Assembly: GCF_027625475.1 (NCBI RefSeq)
Contig: NZ_CP115174.1
Location: forward strand, 2,453,001 to 2,517,000
DNA from: Sphingomonas abietis
Lineage (GTDB): Bacteria; Pseudomonadota; Alphaproteobacteria; Sphingomonadales; Sphingomonadaceae
Direction: 5' to 3'
Length of the DNA stretch: 64,000 bases
The notes beneath the pieces are model-generated. The model saw only the letters and a program-made list of their open reading frames with translations, ran no database searches and was not told the origin of the DNA. The position numbers and the translations under genes were made by a program. Below are positions 1 through 8,867 of the stretch, piece by piece; positions within the stretch are counted from its first letter, which is position 1; each line of letters starts with the position of its first letter.

Positions 1-929
1 ACGTAGAGCGCGTAGGACAGGGTTCCGCCGAGAGCGAACAGGGTATTGATCCGCGTCGAGAAAGTGAGCGGCAACGCACAGCAGACGAGCAGCGGGAAGA
101 GCAGCATCGCGCAGAGCAGATCGTAGAACGGATCCAGGCGTGGACCGGGGGCGATGCTCAGCGCCGCCCCGACCAGCAGCAGGATGCCCAGCGCCGTCGG
201 CCAGCGTGGCAGCCGGGCGGTGAACCCTCCGGTCCACGATGACGTCCTGAAGATCAACACGCCTGCGAAAAAGGAAAAGCAGGTCCGCACCAGGCCGAAC
301 GGCATTTGCCGCGGCCGCCAGCCCAGATCGAGCGTGTGCATCAACATGCTGGAGAGGATCATGGCAGCGCCCGAAAGGGCCAGGATGATCGCGATCCGCC
401 GATTGGTGAGCTGGCGGACGATCAGCGCATAGCCAAAATTGACGAGCAGCTCGAAGAAGAGCGACCAGGATGGCGCATTCAAGGGAAAGAGCAGCAGGTT
501 CGGATCTCCCGCCACCGTCACCGACCAGAAGCGTGGGATCATCAGCGCGCCGGCCACGACGGCGAGTGGCAGGCCCATGCCATCAAGGCGATGGCCGGGG
601 GCGATGAGCGCCGCGACGACCCCCATCGCCAGTCCCAGCAGGTAAAGCGGATATAACCGGACCAGCCGGACCCGCGCGAACGAGCGGAGATCCATCACAC
701 CTAATAACCGATGCTCATAGGCGTTGGCGACCACGACGCCGCTCAGCACGAAGAACATATCCACCGCCAGATAGCCCTTGGCCAGATGAAAACCGAACAG
801 CTCTGGCGCATGGAATAGGACGACGGCGACGGCGGCGATCCAGCGAATGGCGTCGAGCAGCGGGAAGAAACCCCGGTCATGTCCTGTCTTCGTCAATACG
901 CCCCCCTGCTGCCGCTCATCCTGCATCAT
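1..929 (-). CDS. Acyltransferase 3 family membrane protein (partial, C-terminus off window)
   Basis: Integral membrane O-acyltransferase of the acyltransferase 3 (OafA/YrhL/NodX) family, which transfers acetyl or other acyl groups to cell-surface polysaccharide. About 309 residues are visible. The conserved start of the domain (LLDAIRWIAAVAVVLFH), followed by FFVLSGVVVA and an R-x10-YPLYL stretch, is typical, and at least seven hydrophobic segments follow. The catalytic His of the family corresponds to the H in VVLFH. The gene runs off the left edge, so the last membrane helices are missing. It begins about 30 bp after the flippase stop and is probably co-transcribed. ATG codons at 929 and 926 are possible starts without a strong ribosome site; a TTG further in, after a G-rich stretch, is an alternative. 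The acyl acceptor is unknown. Confidence 0.85.
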   Translation of the reverse strand, partial: MMQDERQQGGVLTKTGHDRGFFPLLDAIRWIAAVAVVLFHAPELFGFHLAKGYLAVDMFFVLSGVVVANAYEHRLLGVMDLRSFARVRLVRLYPLYLLGLAMGVVAALIAPGHRLDGMGLPLAVVAGALMIPRFWSVTVAGDPNLLLFPLNAPSWSLFFELLVNFGYALIVRQLTNRRIAIILALSGAAMILSSMLMHTLDLGWRPRQMPFGLVRTCFSFFAGVLIFRTSSWTGGFTARLPRWPTALGILLLVGAALSIAPGPRLDPFYDLLCAMLLFPLLVCCALPLTFSTRINTLFALGGTLSYALY

Positions 930-959
930 CGCGCCATCGATCGACGCAGTTCGCTCGCA

Positions 960-2288
960 TCACATAGGCGACATGCCTGCCCAGGGCACGCCAAAGCCCG
1001 CGCCGGCCCGTATCGCCAGCCATGCCGCCAGCACCAGCAGGAAGCCGAGCGTAAAAGCCGCATCCTGGCCGACGAAGCTGTTCGGCAGCTTCCGCTGCGC
1101 GATCCTGAGCACCCCATATCGCGCGAGTTCGCTCGCCGGCAGGGCGATCACGGCGCCCGGCAGGCCGAACAGAGCATAGCCCAGCGGCAGCACCGCCGCC
1201 ATCACCAGCAGACGGATCACATTGGCGAAGCTGACGCTGCGCGGTTTTCCCTGGCCGAACATCGTGGCTTCGCCGAGCCATGCGAGCACCGCGATCCAGC
1301 TACTGGCGAGCAACACGAACAGGATCCAGCCCGCCTGCCGATAGCGAGGGTCGTAGAGCAGATCCACCACCCAGTCGGACCAGGCCATGACCGTGGCGAT
1401 GCCGAACAGGAACAGCAGCAGGACATTGCGGCGTGCCCGCGCCAATTCGATCCTGACCAGGGGATCGGCAGCGATCCGGTCACGGGCCACGACGGGAAAG
1501 AGGATCTGCATCGCCAGGCGCGATGCCAGTGCGGACGGCACATCGGACAATGCCCTGGCCAGCCCGTAAATCCCCAGCACGGCCAGGCTCGCGATATGGC
1601 CAATCAACAGGCGATCGGCATAGACCGCGCCGAACAGCATCAGTGACGACAGCATCACCCATTTGCTGAAACCGAAGATCATCCGCCCAAAAGCGCGATC
1701 CACGCACAGGCGATGGCGCTGGTGCGGCAACGCGTAGCTCGCCGCCGATCGCAGCGCGATCGTTCCCAATATGCCCAGGATCGGCGCCCAGACATCGTGC
1801 AGCCACAGCACCAGTGCGATGTTGATGCCGAACCCGATCAGCTCGACCGAGAGCTCGAACAGGTTCTTCGACTTGATCTCGAAATGCCGGGCGAGGCTGA
1901 AGACCGAGGTCGAGGCCAGCGAGTTCAGGAAAGGCGCCGCGCTGATCGCGATCAGGACGGCGGTTTCGACGTGGTAAAAACGCGATACGGCGTAGGCCGC
2001 GAAGACGCTCACCATCGCGATCCCGGCGCCGCGCAGGAGTTGCAGCGTCCAGACGGTGTTCAGGAAACGCTCTTCATCCCCGTGGGGACTGTGGATGACA
2101 TTCTGTTCCATGCCCATGTCGGTGAGCAACTCGGCGCCCGTGCGGATCGCCTGTGCGATCACCACCACGCCCAAGATATCCGGCGCCAGCAGATGCGACA
2201 GGACGACGCTCGTGAGGAAGCGGATGCCGGTCGAGACCGCATATCCCCCGATCGTCCACCAGCTTCGGGCGTTGATAGAGGCGCTCAT
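960..2288 (-). CDS. Polysaccharide flippase (Wzx/MOP superfamily)
   Basis: Predicted flippase of the polysaccharide biosynthesis (MOP/MATE-like) superfamily that moves undecaprenyl-linked oligosaccharide across the inner membrane. The protein has about 442 residues from the chosen ATG, with around twelve hydrophobic helices and the family N-terminus (SWWTIGGYAVSTGIRFLTSVVLSHLLAPDILGVVVIAQAI). The ATG at 2288 is preferred because it follows a GGTGGA motif and gives the usual short N-terminus; an ATG nine bases upstream is also in frame. It sits upstream of the acyltransferase and downstream of an exported GH12-like protein, all on the minus strand, which suggests a surface polysaccharide locus. 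No glycosyltransferases are visible in this window, so the rest of such a cluster would lie to the left. Confidence 0.88.
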   Translation of the reverse strand: MSASINARSWWTIGGYAVSTGIRFLTSVVLSHLLAPDILGVVVIAQAIRTGAELLTDMGMEQNVIHSPHGDEERFLNTVWTLQLLRGAGIAMVSVFAAYAVSRFYHVETAVLIAISAAPFLNSLASTSVFSLARHFEIKSKNLFELSVELIGFGINIALVLWLHDVWAPILGILGTIALRSAASYALPHQRHRLCVDRAFGRMIFGFSKWVMLSSLMLFGAVYADRLLIGHIASLAVLGIYGLARALSDVPSALASRLAMQILFPVVARDRIAADPLVRIELARARRNVLLLFLFGIATVMAWSDWVVDLLYDPRYRQAGWILFVLLASSWIAVLAWLGEATMFGQGKPRSVSFANVIRLLVMAAVLPLGYALFGLPGAVIALPASELARYGVLRIAQRKLPNSFVGQDAAFTLGFLLVLAAWLAIRAGAGFGVPWAGMSPM

Positions 2289-2439
2289 TCCACCCACGCG
2301 GCTGGCACATTCGATCCCCGGAAAACGCGCGACGCTGCCATACCGCTATTGTGCAAAGGCAGACTGGGCAAAGGCAGGCAGGCTACATCGTCATGCTCGC
2401 GCCGGACAAGGCGAATGACGGCCATCCGGCGCACGGCCC

Positions 2440-3255
2440 TTATTTCATGACGACCTGCCAGCGGTTGACACGCAATTGTCCAAACCCCTGCACGGCTTCC
2501 GCGCCGAACGCCAGGCCGGGGAAGATATCGTCCCCACCGACCACGCCTTTGCTCCGCAACCACCGCAGCGCATGCAGCATATCCAGGCCGCCCGACGGAA
2601 TATCCCGATAGCCGTCCGGTGCGAACATGCAAAAGGTGCCGCCCTTCCGAACCGTCCAGTGACGGCCACGATCATCGACATAATGGCCCACCAGCGGCAC
2701 GCTTTCGAAGAAGCGACGGGTATTATCGGGAACATGCAGGAAGAAGCCGATTTCGACCTTGTGCGCGGTCACCGGAACCGTCGGCGGGTCGATATAGAAT
2801 TCGGTCAATACATTGCCATCGCCGAACCGATTGGACATCGACCAATCGAAGCTCTGCGCCAGCGCCTTCAGATCCTTCACCTTGATGGGAACCACCGGCT
2901 GTTCGGGGCTGCTGCCATCATAATTTCCATAGCTCAGCGCGTCATAGGCCCAGACGCCGACATCGTTGCGCGGCGGGAACGGCGGCCAGCGCCAGGAAAT
3001 CAGCGTGTTGGCCGGGAAATGCTTGAAATCGACGATCGCCGAATCCGCATTTCGGCTCCACATCCGGGTCGGGGCATAGCTTTCCCCGCCCCACGGCTGG
3101 ACGTAAAGATAATATTGGCCCTTGGTAAATGGCGTTTTCGGAGGAACCTTCATCTGCCCCACACCGGCAGATGGCGTCGTACCCCAGAGCATTGCGGCGA
3201 CCACGATCACGGCCGCCAATATCATGGCCGCACCTATCCGCAATATCCGCAACAT
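2440..3255 (-). CDS. Exported GH12-like glycoside hydrolase-fold protein
   Basis: Secreted protein of 271 residues; a hydrophobic signal segment covers residues 8-25. I see two family-12 glycoside hydrolase hallmarks. Glu168 lies in HKVEIGFFLH, matching the GH12 nucleophile strand, and Glu253 lies in GAEAVQGFGQLRV close to the C-terminus, matching the acid/base strand. The 85-residue spacing fits the family (Glu116 and Glu200 in Trichoderma Cel12A). This points to a concanavalin-like jelly-roll beta-1,4-glucanase or a relative acting in the periplasm or outside the cell. The ATG at 3255 follows GGGAG; longer in-frame starts exist. It lies about 150 bp upstream of the flippase, so trimming of an exported glucose-containing polysaccharide is a reasonable inference. 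The assignment rests on motifs only. Confidence 0.68.
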   Translation of the reverse strand: MLRILRIGAAMILAAVIVVAAMLWGTTPSAGVGQMKVPPKTPFTKGQYYLYVQPWGGESYAPTRMWSRNADSAIVDFKHFPANTLISWRWPPFPPRNDVGVWAYDALSYGNYDGSSPEQPVVPIKVKDLKALAQSFDWSMSNRFGDGNVLTEFYIDPPTVPVTAHKVEIGFFLHVPDNTRRFFESVPLVGHYVDDRGRHWTVRKGGTFCMFAPDGYRDIPSGGLDMLHALRWLRSKGVVGGDDIFPGLAFGAEAVQGFGQLRVNRWQVVMK

Positions 3256-3354
3256 TGATCTCCCGCCCTGTCGGGTCCGCCATAGCAATCATTCCGCACC
3301 TGCGAAACCATCGTTCGGATCGATAATCCCATCGGCGTGGTCGAATGGCGCCTC

Positions 3355-4203
3355 ATGCCCCGCCCGCTCTTGTCCATCCGGGCGAGGCTGGCTAACGACG
3401 ACGGCACGGTTCATAATTGTCGCTCAAACCATGAAGGCACTGTCCTGAAAGCCCTTCGGAACTTGTTCGGTCGCTCCGCGTCGCCCGCTACGGCAGTTGG
3501 CGATCGCGTCTACGCGATCGGCGACGTCCACGGCCGGGCCGATCTGCTCGAGCAGATGCTGGCGGCGATCGGCCAACATTCGGCCAAGCTTTCCGCGGCG
3601 CAGCGATTGCACATCATCTTCATCGGCGACATCATCGATCGCGGCCCGGATTCGCGGAAGGCTCTGGAGATACTCGACGAAGCCCGGCATCGGATGCCGG
3701 AGTTGCTGGTCCTGCTCGGCAATCACGAAGAGATGCTGCTGCGCGCACTCGCCGGAGACGAGTCAACAATCCGCGGCTGGATGCGCGTGGGTGGCGCGGA
3801 GACGGTGAAGAGCTTCGGCCTGGAACCGCTTCTCGAAGGCGAGGATGCGGTGCCCTGGGTCGCAGCCCTCCGCCGCGCCGTCCCCACGGCATGGGCAGAA
3901 TGGATCGCCACCTGGCCGTTGACCGCGCGCTCCGGTGATTATCTCTTCGTCCATGCCGGCGTGCGGCCCGGCGTGCCGCTGAAGCGCCAGGTGCGGCCGC
4001 ATTTCCTGTGGGGCCACGAAGCCTTTCTGGAAGACACGCGCGATCACGGCGCCGTGATCGTCCATGGCCATACAATCTTTCCTGAAGTCGACATCCGCCG
4101 AAACCGCATCGGCATCGACACCGGCGCCTATGGATCGAACCGGCTGAGCGCGATCTGCCTCGACGGCACGGACCAGACGGTGATAACGGTCAGCGGCGAT
4201 TAG
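3355..4203 (+). CDS. Metallophosphoesterase, PPP-type phosphatase
   Basis: Cytoplasmic calcineurin-like phosphoesterase of the bacterial PPP group (PrpA/PrpE/ApaH-like). The three metal-binding signatures are intact: GDVHGR, GDIIDRGPD and GNHEE, followed by late histidines in FVHAG and VIVHGHT. Likely substrates are phosphoserine/threonine proteins or dinucleoside polyphosphates; sequence alone does not decide. The domain begins only about 50 residues after the first possible start, so the N-terminus is uncertain: GTG 3337, ATG 3355 and TTG 3463 are all in frame and none has a convincing ribosome site. It converges with the methyltransferase gene, leaving a 3-base gap. Confidence 0.85.
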   Translation: MPRPLLSIRARLANDDGTVHNCRSNHEGTVLKALRNLFGRSASPATAVGDRVYAIGDVHGRADLLEQMLAAIGQHSAKLSAAQRLHIIFIGDIIDRGPDSRKALEILDEARHRMPELLVLLGNHEEMLLRALAGDESTIRGWMRVGGAETVKSFGLEPLLEGEDAVPWVAALRRAVPTAWAEWIATWPLTARSGDYLFVHAGVRPGVPLKRQVRPHFLWGHEAFLEDTRDHGAVIVHGHTIFPEVDIRRNRIGIDTGAYGSNRLSAICLDGTDQTVITVSGD

Positions 4204-4206
4204 CGC

Positions 4207-5001
4207 TCAAACCGGTTCAAGTCGTACCGGATCATGGGGGGTCGCGACGAAGATCGTCTCGCCACGTTCCAGCCCGTAGCGGCTCACTTCCGGCTCCTCT
4301 GCCACATAGATCTCGTGGTCGAGGCCCGCGCGCGTCAATCGATCGAGAAAGTCGCGGCCATAGAGCCGCAGATGATCGTCCTTGTTGAAATGCAGATCCC
4401 GCTTCGCCTTCGTCACGATCGACGGGTCTTCATAGGTATGCGCCCACGCATCCACCAACGGCACCGTAAAGATGGTGCGGCCGCCCGGCTTGAGCACGCG
4501 CGCGATTTCGGCCAGCGCCTTATGGTCGTCGACCACATGCTCCAGCACATTGTGATGGATCACCGTGTCGAAGCTGTGGGCGGGAAACGGGATCGCCTGC
4601 ATGTCGACCTGCATCTCGCCCTTGCGCGGAGCATAAGCGGCGCGGACATAGCGGCCGCCCGTGGCGTTGATCCGCTGCCGGTATCGCTGATCGAAACAGG
4701 CCTCCGGTGCGAAGTGCAGAACCTGCGCGCCATCGATCCAATCGGGATGACGACCGACCAGCAGTTCATGCTGGCGATGGCGCCCCACGGAACCGCATCG
4801 CGGGCACTCTCCGTCGAACACCATCGGCTGGCGCCCTTTGGCCCAGAAGTGACCCTGATAACCGCAGATCGGGCAGTCGCGGGGGTAGCGGCCCCGCACA
4901 TCACGAAAGGCCTGGGCGCCGCGCTTCAAGAGCACATATTGGTCGGTGATCTTCCGTGGCAGCAGTGACTTCACCCAGCGCCGCACCCTCGCACTGTTCA
5001 T
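4207..5001 (-). CDS. SAM-dependent methyltransferase with N-terminal zinc-ribbon
   Basis: Class I methyltransferase of 264 residues. The N-terminal third has two CxxC pairs (CPICG and CPRCG, about residues 43-72) that look like a zinc ribbon. The Rossmann part follows, with VLHFAPE as a motif-I-like strand, then FDTVIHHNVLEHVVDDHKAL and the post-motif VLKPGGRTIFTVPL. This Cys-rich plus methyltransferase layout recurs in surface-polysaccharide and secondary-metabolite loci, often with sugar substrates, but the substrate here is unknown. The ATG at 5001 is the first in-frame start; upstream lies a roughly 100-bp gap shared with the divergent small gene at 5104. Confidence 0.85.
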   Translation of the reverse strand: MNSARVRRWVKSLLPRKITDQYVLLKRGAQAFRDVRGRYPRDCPICGYQGHFWAKGRQPMVFDGECPRCGSVGRHRQHELLVGRHPDWIDGAQVLHFAPEACFDQRYRQRINATGGRYVRAAYAPRKGEMQVDMQAIPFPAHSFDTVIHHNVLEHVVDDHKALAEIARVLKPGGRTIFTVPLVDAWAHTYEDPSIVTKAKRDLHFNKDDHLRLYGRDFLDRLTRAGLDHEIYVAEEPEVSRYGLERGETIFVATPHDPVRLEPV

Positions 5002-5103
5002 CGATTCCCGTCCGTCCCTATCGAACGACGTGCATGGCCGATTTTTCCGGGCAAGTCATCGCGACATTCCACCGCGCGTTGCCGAAGGCGATGCCTCGTT
5101 GCT

Positions 5104-5409
5104 ATGACATTGACGATGATGATGGTCGCCTTGCCCCCGACGGTGACGAGTGTCGGAGAGGCACCGGCCTCGAACAATCCCGATATCGTCGTGCGCGCCG
5201 TGCGCGGGCGATGCGAGATCGTCTACGCAGGTTCGACGCTGGACGGGCGCGGCCAACGGAAACTCGCGGGTGGCTGGCCTGCGGGCAAGCCGCTGCGGGT
5301 TCTCGAACCCCGTGGCGCCGATCGCCGATGCCTCGTCAAGATCACCTTGAGCCTCGCCGAACTCGGCTTCAACGATCTCGTCTTCGTTGATGCTCCGACA
5401 CCGCCCTGA
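5104..5409 (+). CDS. Small hypothetical, probably exported protein
   Basis: Product of 101 residues with no recognised family. A short hydrophobic N-terminus (MTLTMMMVALPP) may be a weak signal peptide. The rest forms an alternating hydrophobic pattern suggestive of a small beta-rich domain: DIVVRAVRG, CEIVYAGSTL, KPLRVLEP, CLVKITLSL, DLVFVD. Two cysteines (in RGRCEIV and DRRCLVK) could form a disulfide if it is exported. Starts at 5104, 5116 or neighbouring ATGs are equally possible and no strong ribosome site is seen. It lies upstream of and parallel to the metallophosphoesterase gene, about 100 bp away. Confidence 0.55.
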   Translation: MTLTMMMVALPPTVTSVGEAPASNNPDIVVRAVRGRCEIVYAGSTLDGRGQRKLAGGWPAGKPLRVLEPRGADRRCLVKITLSLAELGFNDLVFVDAPTPP

Positions 5410-5510
5410 GACGCCATCTGCTCGACACTTGCGACGAAATGAAATCTCCGACTGCCCAGCCGGGTGATCGGCCTCGCCCGGCATCGTCGCCCCATGCTAG
5501 AGGCAGGAAC

Positions 5511-6347
5511 ATGAAGCGTCTGTTCGTTGCGTGCATGGCCACCATTCTCCTTCTGGCGGCCGGGATCGTCATCTGGGGCCATCTCAATTCCCGTCAGGCT
5601 CCGCTCGTCCATCGGGCGCGGATCGCATTGCCGAATTGGCCGCAGGGTGCGGCGCCGGTGCAGGTGCTGCTGATGAGCGACATCCATCTCGGCAATTGGA
5701 GCATGGACGTCTCGCGCCTGAACCGCATCGTGGATGCGGCCAACGCCCTTCATCCCGATCTCGTCCTCATCGCCGGCGATTTTCTGGCGGGCTACGATAA
5801 CAGTCCCGAACGCGCGGGTCGGCTGGTCCTGCCGCTGTCGCGCCTTCATGCCCCTCTCGGCGTCATAGCGGCGATCGGCAACCATGATCGCAGCGGCGAT
5901 CCGGCAGTCGTGCCGCAGGCATTGACGCGGGCCGGCCTGACCGTCCTGCTCGATCAGGCCGTCCGCCGCGGCCCGCTGGCGATCGGCGGCGCCGTCAACG
6001 GCTATGACGCCGCCCATCTGGTCGCGACGGCAGAGCAATTGCGTCTCGTCGGCGGCGCCCCCGTGCTGATCGCGCACGAGCCCGACGATGCCGCCAAACG
6101 CCCGCTGGACATGCCCTTGATGCTGGTCGGCCATACCCATTGCGGGCAGGTCGTGCTGCCGCTGATCGGGCCGCTGACGCCCGGCATCGTCAAGGATCAG
6201 CGGTACATGTGCGGCGCCGTCCGCGACGCGCCGGGGATGACCATCGTCACGGGTGGGCTGGGCACCAGCGACGCGCCGTTCCGCTTCGGCGCCGCGCCCG
6301 ACATGTGGCTTCTCACCCTCGGCCCGTCTCTCGCGAAACGAAGCTAG
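5511..6347 (+). CDS. Membrane-anchored metallophosphoesterase (YkuE/YaeI-like)
   Basis: Calcineurin-like phosphoesterase of 278 residues with an N-terminal signal or anchor helix (residues 4-24). The metal-binding set is complete: SDIHLG, IAGDFL, GNHD and the family's distinctive GHTHCGQ near residue 205. Relatives of this type act at the outer face of the inner membrane on phospholipid-type substrates such as UDP-diacylglucosamine-like molecules; the exact substrate here is not known. The ATG at 5511 follows AGGCAGGA at a good distance, whereas the in-frame ATG further upstream would add a Pro/Arg-rich stretch before the signal. It converges with the siroheme-synthase-like gene. Confidence 0.85.
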   Translation: MKRLFVACMATILLLAAGIVIWGHLNSRQAPLVHRARIALPNWPQGAAPVQVLLMSDIHLGNWSMDVSRLNRIVDAANALHPDLVLIAGDFLAGYDNSPERAGRLVLPLSRLHAPLGVIAAIGNHDRSGDPAVVPQALTRAGLTVLLDQAVRRGPLAIGGAVNGYDAAHLVATAEQLRLVGGAPVLIAHEPDDAAKRPLDMPLMLVGHTHCGQVVLPLIGPLTPGIVKDQRYMCGAVRDAPGMTIVTGGLGTSDAPFRFGAAPDMWLLTLGPSLAKRS

Positions 6348-6355
6348 CGGCGGCG

Positions 6356-7192
6356 CTACTGCGCGGACGCCCCTGTTACCGTCGCGGCGTTGGGCGTAGC
6401 GCTCTCGGAAACGTCGTCGGCGCCCCGCTCTCCGCCGACCAGCGGATCGAGCGGCCCACCCTTAGCAAGCACCATGCCGAGCGCCAGCGATGGCTCGCGA
6501 GACCGCGACATCCGCGTGCGGATGGCGGAGGCGATGATCATCGGAATGGCCCAGAACGGCCCGAACAGCAGCAACAGCAGCCTCAGGCACAATTTTCCGG
6601 CAGCAGCCGCCAGATCGGCCAATCCTCCGAGGAAATGAGCGATTTTCGACGCGGCTTTGCGCAATAATCCGGGGCCGGCATCCTCGGCTTTCTCTTTCGC
6701 TACGCGGGGCGCCTTGGCCGGGCGGATCTTTTTATCGGGCCGGACTTTTTTGGCGACGGCGCGGGCCGGTTCTTCGGCCGATATCCGAACGCCGGACGGG
6801 GCAATCTCGCTGTGCGTGGCGGCGAGGGCGGCGGGGGCGTCAGGCGTCTCCGGCCTGGCCCCGACATCGACAACCCTGTCCGCCCCCGCGACGGACGCGT
6901 GGCGTGGGGCCTTCCTGGGGCTGCCTTGCTCCACTGCCCTGGTCAGGATGATGTCACAGAGATCGGGCTGGTCGACGGCATAGACCAGAACGCCGCGCAT
7001 CTTCATCCGCGACACCGCCGCCGGATCGTCGACGACGATCGCCAGCACGGCCTTCGAGCCCTCCGACACGATCCGCGCGCCCGCGCGCTCCAGCAGACGC
7101 CGCTGCTCGTCCGCGACCGGTCCTTCGCCCAGGAGGACCACCGGACGGCCACGGAGCCGCATGGTAAATGTCAGGCTATTACGATCGTCCAC
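6356..7192 (-). CDS. Siroheme-synthase N-terminal-like Rossmann protein with C-terminal membrane segment
   Basis: The N-terminal 85-90 residues look like the NAD-binding domain of CysG/Met8 (precorrin-2 dehydrogenase): RGRPVVLLGEGPVADEQRR, then ERAGARIV, then the VYAVDQPDLCDIIL segment that corresponds to the NVVDDPELC strand of the family. After a Pro/Ala/Lys-rich linker comes one strongly hydrophobic stretch (RLLLLLFGPFWAIPMIIAS) and a polar tail. The glycine-rich loop reads GEGPVA. No sulfite or nitrite assimilation genes are nearby. A GTG at 7192 gives the N-terminus that best matches relatives; the ATG at 7162 is the conservative alternative. It could be a diverged siroheme synthase or a regulator that reused the fold. 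Confidence 0.65.
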   Translation of the reverse strand: MDDRNSLTFTMRLRGRPVVLLGEGPVADEQRRLLERAGARIVSEGSKAVLAIVVDDPAAVSRMKMRGVLVYAVDQPDLCDIILTRAVEQGSPRKAPRHASVAGADRVVDVGARPETPDAPAALAATHSEIAPSGVRISAEEPARAVAKKVRPDKKIRPAKAPRVAKEKAEDAGPGLLRKAASKIAHFLGGLADLAAAAGKLCLRLLLLLFGPFWAIPMIIASAIRTRMSRSREPSLALGMVLAKGGPLDPLVGGERGADDVSESATPNAATVTGASAQ

Positions 7193-7445
7193 AATGCTTG
7201 CGCAAAGCCCCCCGGCATCGCTCGGCGACACCGCAGAGCAGGACCGAGTGTGGCGCACGCGACGCCGATCGGCAAGCCGGTCTGGCCCGGACGTCGAACG
7301 AGATCGATGGGGCAACCATTACACGAGGCAAGCGCCCGCCTCGTCCCCGCGACGCAACATAGCCCCTGTAAACGCGCACGGCCCCATGCTAGGCGAGCCC
7401 GCAAATCTCCTCAAAACTGCGGCCGGCAAGGGAAAACGAGCGGTT

Positions 7446-8762
7446 ATGCGCATCACCATGATCGGCACAGGCTATGTCGGCCTCGTCTCCGGCGCCTGTT
7501 TCTCGGATTTCGGCCATGAGGTGATCTGCGTCGACAAGGATGCCAGCAAGATCGAGGCGCTCGAGCGCAATGTGATGCCGATCTTCGAGCCGGGGCTGGA
7601 TGCTCTGGTCGACACCAATGTGAGGGCCGGCCGGCTGTCCTTCACCACCGATCTGGTTCAGGGTGTCAAAGGCGCGGACGCGGTGTTCATCGCCGTCGGC
7701 ACGCCGTCGCGGCGGGGCGATGGCCATGCCGATCTCTCCTACGTGTTCGCCGCCGTCCGCGAGGTGGCCGAGGCGCTGGACGGCCCGGCCGTCATCATCA
7801 CCAAGTCGACCGTGCCGGTCGGCACCGGCGACGAGGTCGAGCGGATCGTCGCCGAGGTGGCGCCGAACAAGGGCATCACCGTCGCCTCCAATCCCGAATT
7901 CCTGCGCGAAGGCGCCGCGATCGATGATTTCAAGCGGCCCGATCGGGTCGTCTGCGGCACCGACGACGAGGGCGCGCGCGCGGTGCTGTCGGGCATCTAC
8001 CGGCCGCTTTCGCTCAACCAGTCGGCACCCGTGATGTTCACCGGCCGCCGCACCGCCGAGCTGATCAAATACGCCGCCAATGCCTTCCTCGCGACCAAGA
8101 TCACCTTCATCAACGAGATCGCCGATCTGTGTGAGGTGGTCGGTGCCGACGTGCAGGAGGTGTCGCGCGGCATCGGGCTCGACAACCGCATCGGCCGCAA
8201 GTTCCTCCATGCCGGCCCCGGCTATGGCGGCTCCTGCTTCCCCAAGGATACGCTGGCGCTGCTCAAGACCGCCGACGACCATGAAAGCCCGCTGCGGATC
8301 GTCGCGGCCACCATCGCCGCGAACGATACGCGCAAGCGCGCGATGGGCCGCAAGGTGATCAAGGCGGTGGGTGGCGACGTGCGCGGCAAGACGATCGGCG
8401 TGCTCGGCCTCACCTTCAAGCCCAACACCGACGACATGCGCGATTCGCCCGCCATCGCGGTGATCCAGACGCTTCAGGATGCCGGCGCCAGGATCCGGGC
8501 GTTCGATCCGGAAGGCCATGAGCAGGCCAAGAAGGTGCTGACCGACGTGGACTTCATGGCCGGCGCCTATGATGTCGCGGACGGGGCGGATGCGCTCGTT
8601 CTCGTCACCGAGTGGGATGCCTTCCGGGCGCTCAACCTGAAGCGTATCGCCGGGATGCTGAAATCGCCGATCCTGGTCGATCTCCGCAACATCTATCCGC
8701 CGCAGGACGTGATCGATGCCGGGCTCCAATATACCGGCGTCGGCAAGCCCGCTTTCCTCTGA
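7446..8762 (+). CDS. ugd: UDP-glucose 6-dehydrogenase
   Basis: Oxidises UDP-glucose to UDP-glucuronate with two NAD+, supplying glucuronic acid for exopolysaccharide and envelope glycans. The protein has 438 residues. The N-terminal Rossmann domain opens with MIGTGYVGLVSG; the middle domain holds the catalytic Cys264 in GYGGSCFPKDT; the C-terminal UDP-binding domain carries GVLGLTFKPNTDDMRDSP. The ATG at 7446 is chosen because it puts the GxGxxG motif at the usual distance from the N-terminus; the open frame extends upstream but that part has no family similarity. It converges with galE across a GC-rich hairpin. Confidence 0.97.
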   Translation: MRITMIGTGYVGLVSGACFSDFGHEVICVDKDASKIEALERNVMPIFEPGLDALVDTNVRAGRLSFTTDLVQGVKGADAVFIAVGTPSRRGDGHADLSYVFAAVREVAEALDGPAVIITKSTVPVGTGDEVERIVAEVAPNKGITVASNPEFLREGAAIDDFKRPDRVVCGTDDEGARAVLSGIYRPLSLNQSAPVMFTGRRTAELIKYAANAFLATKITFINEIADLCEVVGADVQEVSRGIGLDNRIGRKFLHAGPGYGGSCFPKDTLALLKTADDHESPLRIVAATIAANDTRKRAMGRKVIKAVGGDVRGKTIGVLGLTFKPNTDDMRDSPAIAVIQTLQDAGARIRAFDPEGHEQAKKVLTDVDFMAGAYDVADGADALVLVTEWDAFRALNLKRIAGMLKSPILVDLRNIYPPQDVIDAGLQYTGVGKPAFL

Positions 8763-8785
8763 CCGGCCGGCCTCTGCCCGGCCGG
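8763..8785. terminator. GC-rich hairpin between convergent ugd and galE
   Basis: CCGGCCGG is repeated, separated by seven bases, directly after the ugd stop, so the two copies can pair as an 8-bp stem. There is no long T-run, so this is a candidate bidirectional terminator rather than a textbook one. Confidence 0.45.
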
Positions 8786-8867
8786 GCTTCCATCACGTCG
8801 CGGCGGCGATGGCCAAGCGCGCGCCCTGCCACCGCCGCCGCCAGCGGAATTGAGCCTGGGCCGGCGA

